A DNA stretch of 64,000 nt from Hymenoscyphus infarciens (lineage: Eukaryota; Ascomycota; Leotiomycetes; Helotiales; Helotiaceae). Each line of letters starts with the position of its first letter. The stretch's first letter is position 1. Shown one piece after another: positions 35,968-46,533 of this stretch. A program made the translations under genes and the position numbers. The stretch covers positions 274,455 to 338,454 of the forward strand of contig LLCB01000025.1 in NCBI GenBank assembly GCA_001414345.1, read 5' to 3'. Below the pieces are notes generated by a model. That model did no database searches, was not told where the DNA came from, and saw nothing but the letters and a program-made list of their open reading frames with translations.

Positions 35968-37182
35968 CTAGTAGCTTGGTACCTTGAAAGCGCTCAAGTC
36001 GAAAAGAAGAGCACTGACAGAAGGCTGGTTGGACTGGTAAGTCATAGTGCTGTTATTGGACCAGTATGGACGAGCAGGCCAAGTACAGATTTCTCCTGAT
36101 TCCCCAGCGCAAGGCGAGCTAGCAGGAACAGTACCATTCAAGGTAGTTGGAACAACACCATTCTCAACCCAATTAATCATAGCCTCGAAGTTATTCTTCG
36201 GGGATGGGGCGTTTGGCTGTTGATCATTGGTAGCACAATGCGCAGCACCTGGAACGAGATAGAATCGGTACTACTCGTTTAAAGCCTCGTTTCCTGCCTC
36301 GAAAGTCATGTTTGGATATATGATCTCTCGTACAGACTCGTAGTGAATGGAAGAGGCAGGTGGAATGCTGGTGTCTGCTTCACCATGGTAATGCATCAAT
36401 TGACCACTCTTTTCGAAGAAGGGAGTGAGATCTGAGAGGGTGGTTTGTAGTGAGTCGGCGTACATTTCCATTCCAACGATCATTCAGTCTCGCAATCTGT
36501 CAATGGTAACATTGACATTGGTCAAGTCTAGAGATCCAAGCTCTTGCCATTCGAGCAACTTGGCAACCCATTCTCCATTCGTGTCAGGGTTGGTGATTGA
36601 CCATTTTGCAGTGTCGCTGTCATAGACCGCTCGAGCTCCGAAGCCAGCTGCAGGTTGGAAGGGAAAGTAAGCACGATGGCCTTGCGAGTCCTTGAGGCCT
36701 CGAGGTTGCATCACCCGTACGCCTTCTGCTGAAACTGTGCCATTCTCTGCTGGAGATAATGAAGGCATCTCTCTCTTGACCTTTCCGTATTCGAGACCAT
36801 TACCGGCTGTGGAAGTGGCAGCACAAGAGTAAAATAAGCGAGGAAATGTTGAAGTTGAGAGCACAAAGATCACTGCGTGTAACAACAATATCTATCTTCC
36901 CATAGTGATGGTGCTGTTTAAGATGATTTCGAACTCGCAAGTTGAGAGATAATATACCTCAGTTTGAACCTGGACTGGGGCAAAAAGATGGTTCATTTGT
37001 TGGTGACCAATTCGCATCGCTGGAGCATCGGCAACGGTACCATCGTAAAGTTCAGGCGCACACTGAACTTGGCTCATTCCTTCTCTGCCTCCTTCGGAAC
37101 AACCGCAAAATCCCCGAAAGCATGAAGAGCTATCAACCGCTTGTCCGGTTGATTGAAAAGAGCCTTTATAGTTTCTTGGCAT
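35968..37182 (-). pseudogene. Tannase/feruloyl esterase family gene, 5'-truncated and broken
   Basis: Minus-strand sequence matches the family in order: GCSEGGREGMSQVQ (nucleophile Ser), PELYDG, AMRIGHQQ.NHLF, CAATSTAGNGL, a block with GVRVMQ..KDSQG, MIVGMEMYADSL, LMHYHGEADTSIPP (acid), YLVPGAAHCATN (His) and MINWVENG near the C-terminus. Lesions: TGA at 36484-36486 in RD-[W]-MIVG, TAG at 36271-36273 in NE-[W]-YRFYL, and a frameshift near 36895 restored near 36830 (the skipped frame reads DIVVTRSDLCALNF). Both stops are one G-to-A from TGG. The normal N-terminal half with signal peptide is absent upstream of 37182. Such secreted esterases cleave gallate or ferulate esters of plant material; this copy cannot. 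Confidence 0.75.
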
Positions 37183-38352
37183 CTAAAAGAAGTGTCAGCT
37201 TTACAAATGTACCAAGAAATCGAATATCCCTTTCGAATTACCTCGAAGACAAGGTATTTCAGTTCAATATTAGCTATATTGACAGCTTAACCTTTAGAAT
37301 CCCAATATGCAATACCTCTTATAGATTACGCTACATGTTCTTCAATTGAATTACGATCGTTGAGCCCTCTTTCAAGTTCCGGCTTTTTCGTGAGTACAGG
37401 TGGTGAACAAGGACCTTGCATAGTCAACCTAGCGCTTGAAAATGAAATGCTAGTCAGTTTTCGGTCCTCCGACCGGGCCCACTCCCAGTAAAATGGTTTT
37501 CCAATTTCCAAAAGAAAACAATTGATGGTAGGTCTTCTGGTGGTGCATCATGATGAAGTGAAAACGGACCCCTTTTTGCGTTCGCTTAATATGTTGTTGT
37601 TTACCTACGACCTCACGGGGACGTAACCGCATCACCATCTCGGAGCTTTAATAACAGTCTTGATCCAATGTCAAATTCGAAAAGATAGGACTGGGAATTA
37701 TATGCTGGAATACCTAGGGAAAAAAGGGAATGGGGAAAAAGCTTACAAATTTCATTCTCTACTCGCACTATTTCACCTGATGTCTTTCCTCTACAAAGTG
37801 TTATTGCCAACCACAATCTATTCTAAGATAAGTTTCCAAGTGCTGTATGCTCAAATGAAGAGAAAGTTAATTATGTATAAAATTGAGGTTACTAGAGGAG
37901 CAGGAACGAAGACAAACGGAAATAAAAGTATGCCTGTTCCCCAGAGGCGCATCGGGGATCGGTCCCAGTCCCGTAATTATGAGTGAGTTGCCAAGTACTT
38001 AGTTTTTACGGGGCAGCTGAAAATCAGCCACCTGACTACTTTAGTTCATAACCTCGCACTCTCAAAACACAAATTGAAAACACGATGCCAGCAGACTGTC
38101 ATATTTGCGTGATTTTACTGCAGTTGTATTATACAACCGTCAATCTATGTAACTCGTGTACGTTTTTTTACCCCCGCTAAACCTCCGGAACAAGGTGATT
38201 GATTATCCAGCTTCATTAGAGCTGAAAGTATTTCTACTAACAAATCTTTCTGCAGGTGAGAAAATTTCCCCCTGTTTACAGGACATCTTTTGAAAAGTTG
38301 GCTAACCCCTTTCGAATATCAGACCTACATAAGTGTATCAGCAGTTCTTGAA
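37183..38352. other. Intergenic, no gene recognised
   Basis: Frames at 37326-37816 (minus) and 37660-37986 (plus) have no motif and overlap each other. The 5' break of the esterase relic is at the left edge; the promoter of the SAT4-type gene is at the right edge. Confidence 0.4.
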
Positions 38353-40041
38353 ATGGCGACTGGAGAAATCCCCAAAGAGGTGTGGGCAACCTTTGGCAAT
38401 CGCCCTCTTGCCATGCCTCCACCGGTCTGTATTCCTCCTGTACCTCAGCTTCGAGACTGGTTGCTGACTTCTACGTTCAATAGGGTGTTGTTCCCAACTT
38501 GAACCACCCCACATGGCATGGGCAACGAGTTGTCATCGCAGCATGCGTTGGCATTCCAGTAATGCTGGTAATGTCAGCGACTCGGATATACTCAAAATGT
38601 TATCTACCTAGATGTTGGGTTTGGGACGATTGTGAGTTGTGCCATTTTGAGTTTAAAACAAACTAATACTTCATAGCTGTTTTCCTTGTTAGCCTGGTAA
38701 GAGGCCCGTCTAACCTGACGTCGAGTTGTTGGTACTGAATTTGGTGCTACAGGTTGCTGCGATGGTCTTAATCTCTCAAACCATTGGCGGTAATTTTCTG
38801 CTTCAATCTTTTGGCCAAATATTGCTGCTAACTTTATCAAGTAGTTTGTAATGGAATACTTGGGTATCACGCGTGGGAAGTGAAGGTGGGGAGCCTCACA
38901 AAGTCCATGTTGCTAGTACGCCCCTTCCACTTGATTCTTCTTCCAATGGCAGTACTGAGAATATCTCTAGCAAGTTCTCGTTTATTTGGTAACTGCACCT
39001 CTATTGACTTGGTTCCTCAAACTCGCTCTGTGGAGCCTCATCTTCAACACCTTCCGCCCGCTGGCATATGTTCGCCGATTGATCTACGTTGGACTTATTC
39101 TTTCAGGGGGGTTCTACATTGCTACAACAACCGTGAACGGAGTCGCTTGTGGCCGTGGGTATTTTCCAAATTATTGTTCCCTTTTTGGTGTTGTTTCCCC
39201 AGGATTGACACACTATTTCCTCCTTAGACAGCTTTGTTTCCTCGCTTCGACATACTTCTAGAAATGGCAATACTGACTCCGATATTTCCTGCAGCTCGTG
39301 GGGGGACTGATAGGCTCTCGTACCTATCTGGGACGGCTTCATATAGGTGCACTGATCCTGACTCAAATGTTCAGCTTTTTGGCATCCTCGCAGGAATACT
39401 CAATTTTGTCGTCGACCTCTACTTGCTGATAATCCCTCTGCGGGCAATTGCAAAGCTCAAACTTCCTCGAAACGAGAAAGCTTACGTCTTTTTTATTTTC
39501 CTCACTGGAGGCATGTATGTTATGTACCCAAATTTCCGCCGATAATACAAATGGAAGCTAAAAACCCCCAGTGGTTGTATAATGAGTGTTCTAGGTCTTT
39601 ATTGCCGAGCACGAAGTTATAAAACTCCTAGTGGGGACAGTGATGTCACGGACAGATTTACCTTCTACCTCATTGTCTCGTAAGTAAAACATCAATCAAC
39701 ACTGGCCCGTTAAGTAAGATACTGAGCTTGAGGGCAGAAATATGGAAGCTGTTGTTTGGATCATTGTACCATGTTTGGCACCCTCCGCAAAAGTCCTAAA
39801 GTCTGTTTCGGATAGCACTAGTTTCTATATAAGGAGTAGCGTCATGAGCCTCCGCACCAAAGGGAATAGAAATTCGTGGAAAGACGATGGTGGATCCAAG
39901 ACAACTCGTCAGGGCATTGTTTTACAAAGGAGTTTTTCAGCGGAGGAGTCATTCCATAAAGACGATACCATCGATAGAAAGACTATTCAGACACCATCTG
40001 CGGGAGTACTGGAAGAAACAACCCGGAATGAATTTTCATGA
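38353..40041 (+). CDS. SAT4-type (rhodopsin-like) seven-helix membrane protein, nine exons
   Basis: Nine exons rebuild an uninterrupted 387-aa protein: 38353-38424, 38484-38631, 38677-38696, 38753-38789, 38845-38915, 38971-39154, 39295-39514, 39572-39679 and 39738-40041. Introns are 45-59 bp except one of 140 bp, all GT..AG, several with CTAAY branch sites, and all phases agree. The product has the family layout: PPPGVVPNL.HPTW N-terminus, seven hydrophobic helices, W(D)D after helix 2, VACGPRGG, RCTD...VQLFGILAG, DLYLLIIPLRAI..LKLP, FLTGG, and a Ser-rich cytoplasmic tail. This is the fungal SAT4/rhodopsin-domain integral membrane family, some of whose members act as PTH11-like receptors; ligand unknown. 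No lesion found, in contrast to its neighbours. Five of the exons are under 150 bp, so simple ORF calling misses it. Confidence 0.8.
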
Positions 40042-40382
40042 GACGAGAATGTCGAAGCTTATCGTTTCCTATTGGAATTTGTGGTATCTAGCCTGTTTTC
40101 TTCAAATCTGATATGTATTTCTGTTACTTTATTATTTTAGATGGTTGTCTTCTTTTCTTCTTATTGCAATTACACTTACTTCTCCACCACATGATATCAC
40201 AAACTCGCACTCCCTGTTTTTGCAACACTTCGTATTAATTTTGGAATGCGTGGCTAAAACCACTAGTTGGCTTTTGAGATTGTTGCAACATATAACTCTC
40301 CCCAGGGAGTCAACAAAAAGCAGTGGATATTCGCAGGTAGTTGGTTTTCCAAATCAATGCAATGTATCCATCACTTTTTCCA

Positions 40383-41385
40383 GGATCAGAGCTTGATGCA
40401 ATGAATCGTGTCATGGCACAAAAGGTTGCCGTCGCAACGGATGGCCTACTTGAACAGTAGAAAGGGGAAAAGGTTATTCGACTATTTGAATACACACGAC
40501 ATGAAATTACACTTATCGCAACGGACTCTGCTTACGGTCCTCTAAATTCCTTCAAGGATCCTATGATCGAGAAATCTTTTTAGTTGAGCTTTGAAGTCGG
40601 TTTCAAAAAAGTGTAGGAACTTACAATTTATAGGAGGTTCCAAAATGGAATCATAATTCTAATCATGAATTTCTTTCCATCGATACTTGCCAAAGAGTGT
40701 ATCAATCTCGCGAGTTCATGAACCAAGGTTCTCACTCGATACTTCAGAGATGGAGCCCATAACCAAGCATCAACTATGATCAAAGCTCGTTATGAGCATA
40801 GCCCGGAACACAAGCTGCTGTTGAAGACATCGCGAGACTCGAGAATGGAGGTGCCATTGGTATTTTAGCCAATACATTGCCTGTATCTTTCTGGATGGTG
40901 TTTCACTTGTATTCGAGGTCGGTGGCTTCGAAATCTGCCGAAACGAGCTTTCTAAAGCCATCACAGCCGATGATGACGCAGGTGTCAAAGTTCGACCTAT
41001 CGACATGTCACAATTGAAAAGCTCTTGTTCTATTTTATTCTCCACTGTTCAAGAAGTCCTTGGGCTCCACGGAATTAAAATTTCTACCAGGATGGTGATG
41101 GAAGAGCATTTACTTGACAATAAATGTATTCTCAAAAAGGGAAATACAGTCATGATCCCCGGTCCAGTCCAGCATAAAAGCGCCGATATTTGGGGTTCCA
41201 ATGTCGAAGAATTTGACCATCGACGCTTCCTACCCGGAATCAAGCGCCACAGTTCTGTTGCATTTCGGGGTTTTGGTGGTGGGACCACTCTGTACCCTGG
41301 ACGCCATTTCTCGAGTACTGAGGTACTGGCATTCACTACGGAGAATAGCCTCGTCTCACGACGGAAAAATTATCTTCTTCTTTAA
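40383..41385 (+). pseudogene. Cytochrome P450 relic lacking the heme cysteine and ExxR arginine
   Basis: P450 blocks occur in order on the plus strand: GSELDAMNRVMAQKVA (40383), EYTRHEITLIATDSAYGPLN, FFPSILAKE, AIGILANTLPVSFWMVFHLYSR (I-helix region), VQEVLGLHG (K-helix), RRFLPG and FRGFGGGTTLYPGRHF (41266-41310). The type is like fungal CYP7/8-related enzymes. Damage: in-frame TAG after LLEQ, TAG for Trp in KSF-[W], frameshifts between 40580 and 41005, ExxR Arg replaced by Gly (codon 41062-41064), and the invariant heme-ligand Cys replaced by Tyr (41293-41295). The reading frame then runs into AT-rich sequence at about 41370, cutting off the C-terminus. Sequence upstream to about 40140 may hold the decayed N-terminus. 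Confidence 0.8.
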
Positions 41386-42060
41386 ATTTTACTAAAATAG
41401 ATAATAATATAGAAATCTAATGATCATTTACTTATTCTCTTAGTTTCTTATAGCTATATATAAATTTAATTAAAATATCTTAATTTATTCTTAATCTAAA
41501 GTATTAAATATATATCTTTAATTAGAAGTTAAGACTATAAAGTCTTCTATTAATCTAAGCTATACTAGAATACTATAATAAAGCTTCTTATTAATAATCT
41601 TTTATAAAAAGATAGTTATTAAACTCTAAAATTTAAAATATATTAGTATATAATAAAATAGAGTATAAGCTAGAGTAAAACTTTGAAGTAGTAGTAGAAT
41701 TATTTATAAAAAGTAAATACTAGAGACTTTCTAGTATATATAGCTTATTTTAAGTATATTAATAAAGTAATCTATATATAATATATAAAGTATAATTAAA
41801 GCTATTTAAATATAAATTTATCTTTTTAATATCTTCTTACTAGCTTATAAGTTAGAGAGAATATAGCTGTTTTCCTTTAGCTCTGTTTTCTTTAATAGAA
41901 GAGTTAATAGAAAGATAAATTTATATTAAGCTAGTTTTAACTATATCTTATTATAATACTTAGTATAAGCTAGATATAACTACTTTTATAAAAGAGTTCT
42001 CTTATCTCTACTAACTCTTTTTTTTCTGCCGGCAGAATCTATGTTTACTAAAAAAGTCTA
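41386..42060. other. AT-rich RIP-type relic abutting the P450
   Basis: About 0.67 kb with the same TpA-rich, CpA-poor composition as the transposon islands. No ends or coding motif identified. It begins exactly where the P450 similarity stops, so it is probably the remnant of the element that truncated it. Confidence 0.5.
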
Positions 42061-42784
42061 ATAATAAGCTATACTAGACCTAGAGCGAAGGCAGGCACGT
42101 GGGTGATGCCAAGGAATCTAGCATCAGGTCCCTCAGGTCGCACCCAGGTCGAGGCTTAGCTCCACCACAACTTCAACACACCAACCTCGTTCTCGGGGCG
42201 AAGAAAATCCTTTCCAGCAAGCGCGGCTAGCATTCAATGTCAATGCCCCAGTGAAAGCCATGCAGGTAATCACCTAGAGTCCGATAGCTATCTAGTATCT
42301 CTCAAACGTACTGACTTGATTTAGTCGCGAGCGGAATGCCTCCTCCCTGCTCTTTCGATTACCTCTTGAGTCTTGAAGTACAGTACATCTTTGGAAAAAC
42401 GCAGGGTCTGAACGGGCAAATCGGTCACCTCCTCCGCAGATCTACAACAACAGAAAATGAATTATATCAACTTTCCAAAAGTCAGGAACGCGACATTAAG
42501 ATGTCGAAGCTGCCGTGCATAGACGACATGAGGGTTGGTTTCAGCCGCCATAGAAATTGCTGGCCATTTCGCGATCCATCTAAGATGGACACTCGTCTAC
42601 TCCCCCTTTGTCACACCACATACACCGAGATAAACGAGACGATTTGGCGTACTACCACATGGTCATTTCACGGCCTCGGGCTTTTTGGAATGTGGAGACA
42701 TGCTACGCAGCTGATGTACCTGAGCCACATGCTCTTCGATTCCTTATTCCCTCTCCTTCTGTGTTGTCGTTGGCAAAATGAAGA
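42061..42784. other. Possible decayed exons of an unidentified gene
   Basis: Contains an intron-like interval 42266-42324 (GTAATC..ACTGAC..TTTAG). An open frame 42336-42788 follows, but its product shows no family trait. An alternative frame (CYAADVPEPHALRF near 42700) continues in phase, with one TGA, into the next feature. Confidence 0.3.
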
Positions 42785-43039
42785 ATGATAACTTTGGAAA
42801 CTCTTGATATTAATGCTTATTTCGAGAACATGAAGGAAGGTCCCTACGAGAGTAAGTTTCTGTGCCTCGTAATATCATTGCCAACTCTAACGTCCACACA
42901 AGTCTCCGAATTCATACCATCCAAGGCCGTTAAAGCCATCCACTATAAAGGTAATTATAGTTTTCTTACTTGGGAAGAGAGCCTAGCAATTACTGAGAAT
43001 ATCCGCCAACAGTTGATAGCGAAAATAAAAGACTCCTAG
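42785..43039 (+). CDS. 3' end of an unidentified spliced gene
   Basis: A 51-bp intron (42852-42902, GTAAGT, CTAAC branch, AAG acceptor) joins two exons in phase to a C-terminus with GPYEISEFIPSKAV and GNYSFLTWEESLAITENI, ending at 43039. The good intron suggests a real gene end. Upstream the frame is cut by a TGA at 42779-42781 and no complete protein can be assembled, so it may be a pseudogene. I do not recognise the family. Confidence 0.35.
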   Translation: MITLETLDINAYFENMKEGPYESKFLCLVISLPTLTSTQVSEFIPSKAVKAIHYKGNYSFLTWEESLAITENIRQQLIAKIKDS

Positions 43040-44536
43040 AGAAGTGGCTGGAGAATATGCGGAAAGACACCCACACCAGCTTCTTACACTCTTAGCTATA
43101 AAGATACCCCATCTCAAGCTCGTCTTCCCCAGTCTCCAAGACGAATAAAGTTATTATAACTAGATCCTACGAAATAAGTCTATTACTACTTCGATGAGTC
43201 CACAAGCTGTTCCGGCATCCTCACCTCCACGGTTACTCTTTTTTCCACAAGTCACCCATCTCTAGCGTCAGTCGACTGACCTCGTCTTTTCCTTGCCCGT
43301 TTTTCGCTTTTCAGTCTCTTCCCAAGTGGTTCTAGAATGCCGCTGCTCTTTTTCCCCAGGGATGAGTGGATATCCTCGTGTATGGGAGGGGATGAAGGTT
43401 AGTATGGCAGTCTGCATCAGAAATACTCCCCTAAGACTAAAAGAGTGTAAGAGCGTAATGTGAAGAATGCATCAGGGGGGTGTATTTGCGCATCAGCTAT
43501 TATCAAGCAACTACTGAGGGAGTACGATGTGAATCGGAGATGAATATAACTCTTTTGCCATGAAAAGATACCCAGATCCCACCCCCTCGTCGGGGGCGAC
43601 TGTTGTACGTGTGATTTATATAACAGTCTATTTTCGAACGGATGGTCATGACAAACCACTTCCCAAATTTCTCCTGTTGTTATATACTACTTTCTAGAGT
43701 TTCTCCCCGTGTATTCCCCCATATAATCACATGTCGTATTAATATAAAGTCGTGTACTAAGAGGAGACTTATACAACAAGGAGCCTAAAACTTCTAACCA
43801 AAAAAAAAAAAAAAGAAAAAAAAAAGACGTTGACAATCAAAGTCCCATCTTTTCCAACTCGAACAAACACGCGGTCTCAAACCCGATCACCAAGTTCCAT
43901 CGTCTGCCTCTAAACCAAACACCAAACCCCCCAAAAAAGGCCGGAAAGCGAAGGAGGAAGTACAGACTCGGGTACCACAGCCGTCACACAGCCGTCACAC
44001 AGGTGGGCGAGTGAGTGTTTCGAGCAGGAGGCGGCGTTGTCGGTTGTGGAAGGGGGTTGAAACATGGTGGCCGGCAGGCAGCACGCACCACGGTTCCTTT
44101 TGGAATCGTCTCGCCTTCCTCTTTTCCTAGGACGAACTAGATTTGTCGAGGTTCCTGTGTCTTTGTGTTTCTTATAGCTCCCCTTTAGTCATTCATTCTC
44201 CTTTTCGGTCGCGCCCTCTCTCCCCCACATCTACTCGTATCTACTCGTACCTACTCGTAGTGTTGCGCAAAAGTTTTCCAACATGGGAAGGGTTGAGCAA
44301 TAGCGCGGGTTCATATCAACGAGCATGGCATTGGCATGGCATGACACCTGGGAGGGCTCCCGAGGTTGTGGAGAGCATAAAGATGTGTACGGAGTACCGG
44401 TACATAACCCATTAACCGAGTGCAGCATCTTGGTGTTTGTTGTCTTACCAGATCTCATTTCCCTTGATTGTCTTGAAGAGGAAAGAAGAGGAATTTTTCC
44501 GTTGGCGGTAGCAAGTGCTGACAGGCTACATCGGTG

Positions 44537-44566
44537 GATGCTGATGCTGATGCTGATGCTGATGCT
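44537..44566 (+). repeat. (GATGCT)5 hexanucleotide repeat
   Basis: Five perfect copies of GATGCT. Confidence 0.9.
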
Positions 44567-46361
44567 TTCTTGGAGGATGAGTGAACACCACACCAACCTC
44601 ACCCCACGATCTTCATTCAATGGGGGAACGAACGATGACACCGTGAGTCTGCAATGCAAGCCTTTGCGCCTATGCCATGTCACGACTCACAGGGAGAGTC
44701 CTCCGTACAGGGATGAAATGGGTTAGCCTGCGATTCAATTCCACGGTATGGAAGTGAACCCCTGAGCGGGTATTGATACAGGGTCCCGCATCAGGGCAAG
44801 CCTGCGAGCCCACGTATTGAAAAGCTTTCCTAATCCGCTCTAATACCTCATCTATCTCATCTATCTCATCTACCTCCTCTACAGGCCATGGGCAACATCC
44901 ATGGGAGAGAGGGAAACAATCACGCCTTCCCCGCCCAACTGCTCCCAAAGTTGAAGGGGAAGCCGAGGGCAAGATTGAATCCCTTCTATTTAGCATTTAG
45001 CTTCCTCGAAGCCTGCAAAGCAGAGGAAGAGCCTGTACATTCTGCACAATACCTCACGCGGGCGGGCACCATACGGAGTAGCGAGGGGACCTCGTGGGAG
45101 CGAGCAATCTGCTGGCCTGCTGGCCTGCTGGCACTCGTCGATGCCCATCTGGACCTGGACCTGGATCGTGGATTGTGGCCGGCGCAATCTTGGAGATTTT
45201 GTAGCTAGAATTTCCGATGGATGCCGTTGACATCTACCTCCTCTTCCCTTTCCCTTTCTCCTCCATCTAGTCCCTCCTTCCCAAACATTTTCACGTTTTG
45301 GCAAAAACCTTCCTTCTCGTCCTACGACTCATCGCTCCTTCCTCTCGTCCATACTTGATACTTGATACTTAAATACCTTACGGAGGTACCTAGGTAGTGC
45401 GTGGTATAGAGTCGCCACCCGCTGCCCTGACGATCTTTTCCTCTCTGCGCAACGCTCGACCTCCCAACCAGGACATCCAGGCCAGGCCAGGCCACCCTTA
45501 AGTAAAGCTAAAACAACCGCAACGCAGGAGGAAAAGAACGGACGAACTGGTGGAACGTTGGACTGTTCCCAAGTACCCCAAGGACCCCAAGGACCCTCTT
45601 CCCTTCCAGTCTGGCTGGCCGCTTTCAGGAACAGGTCAAGCGGCAAGAATTAGCATCTTCTGGCCGCTCGCTCATTTGGATGCTATTTTCAGCCCAAAAA
45701 TCATAGCAACGAGCATCCCAACACGCCAAAAAAGGACCCAACATCACGCTTTCTCGTTCCTGCGCAAGGCCGATCCAACCAGACAGACAGACAGACTACG
45801 TGAGAGAGATTACCACAGTCTATACCACTTACCACCAAAGCCAACACCAACACCGTAACTAACTAGCTCACCTCCTCTCAAGGCGCGGTTATCGACATTT
45901 CCTGTCTGCAGGTGGCCTTCCCTTCAACCCCTCCCAGTCTCCTCTCTCACCATCACCATCACCCGCAGCGAGGTGTGCTGTGCGGTGCTGTGTTGTGCTG
46001 GCCTAGCGTGCCGCTTCTGCTTCTGCTCTGCTGCTGCGATCTCGCCCGCCCGTCACTGCGTCCGCTGCAGGCCTTCTCCTTGTACCCGTTGCTATTGTCG
46101 TCCCATCTCTCTCAAGCAACCCCCCCTTTCTTGCCCACCCATTGTTCCCGTCTCCCACGCTGATTCGTCCTGGCATTGCGTGCCATTTTGTCCTGCAAAT
46201 CGGAGACACCATCTGCATACGAAAAGTCTCACACACCCAAACACGATCGCTGCTAGTGACGGACTTTCAGAGACATTCTTCTGCAACTTTAACAAGCACC
46301 ATCGATGCGCGCCCGGACCGTTGTTGCTGCTGCTGGAAAGTGAGGTCAAGGTGGTACGGAG

Positions 46362-46390
46362 TATTGGCATTGGCATTGGCATTGGCATTG
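46362..46390 (+). repeat. (ATTGGC)n hexanucleotide repeat
   Basis: Nearly five copies of ATTGGC in the putative leader 150 bp before the start codon of the next gene. Confidence 0.85.
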
Positions 46391-46533
46391 CCATCGGCAC
46401 ATCCAGGTTGGGCTGGTTGGTAGTTCCTGGTGCACCCCTTAGCACACCACCTAAGGTTTCCCCTCGCATTGGCTCGAGCAGTGCAGTGCAGTGGTGCAGC
46501 CAGCTAGCTCGCCCCGTCTAGCCGGTTGAAGTA

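Larger units (their letters stand above)
43040..46533. other. Long non-coding stretch upstream of the 754-aa gene
   Basis: No gene supported in 3.5 kb. It holds an A-rich run (about 43799-43826), microsatellites (GATGCT at 44537-44566; ATTGGC at about 46362-46390; CATCTATCT near 44847), tandem TACTCGTA/CTACTCG units near 44230, and pyrimidine-rich tracts. Overlapping open frames on both strands at 44143-46521 arise from GC-rich low-complexity sequence. Probably a long promoter and 5' leader. Confidence 0.45.

Noticed and set aside
36484..36888. Separate 134-aa secreted protein on the minus strand
   Set aside because: Its hydrophobic start is the out-of-frame reading of an esterase segment; the rest is the middle of the tannase-like relic.
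44690..44770. tRNA-like GGTTAGCCTG and GATTCAATTCCACGG boxes
   Set aside because: No acceptor stem or anticodon arm can be formed at the required spacing.
44143..46521. Cluster of overlapping frames on both strands before the 754-aa gene
   Set aside because: They come from GC-rich repeats; products are runs of Cys/Ser/Leu or (Ile-Gly)n and change with frame.
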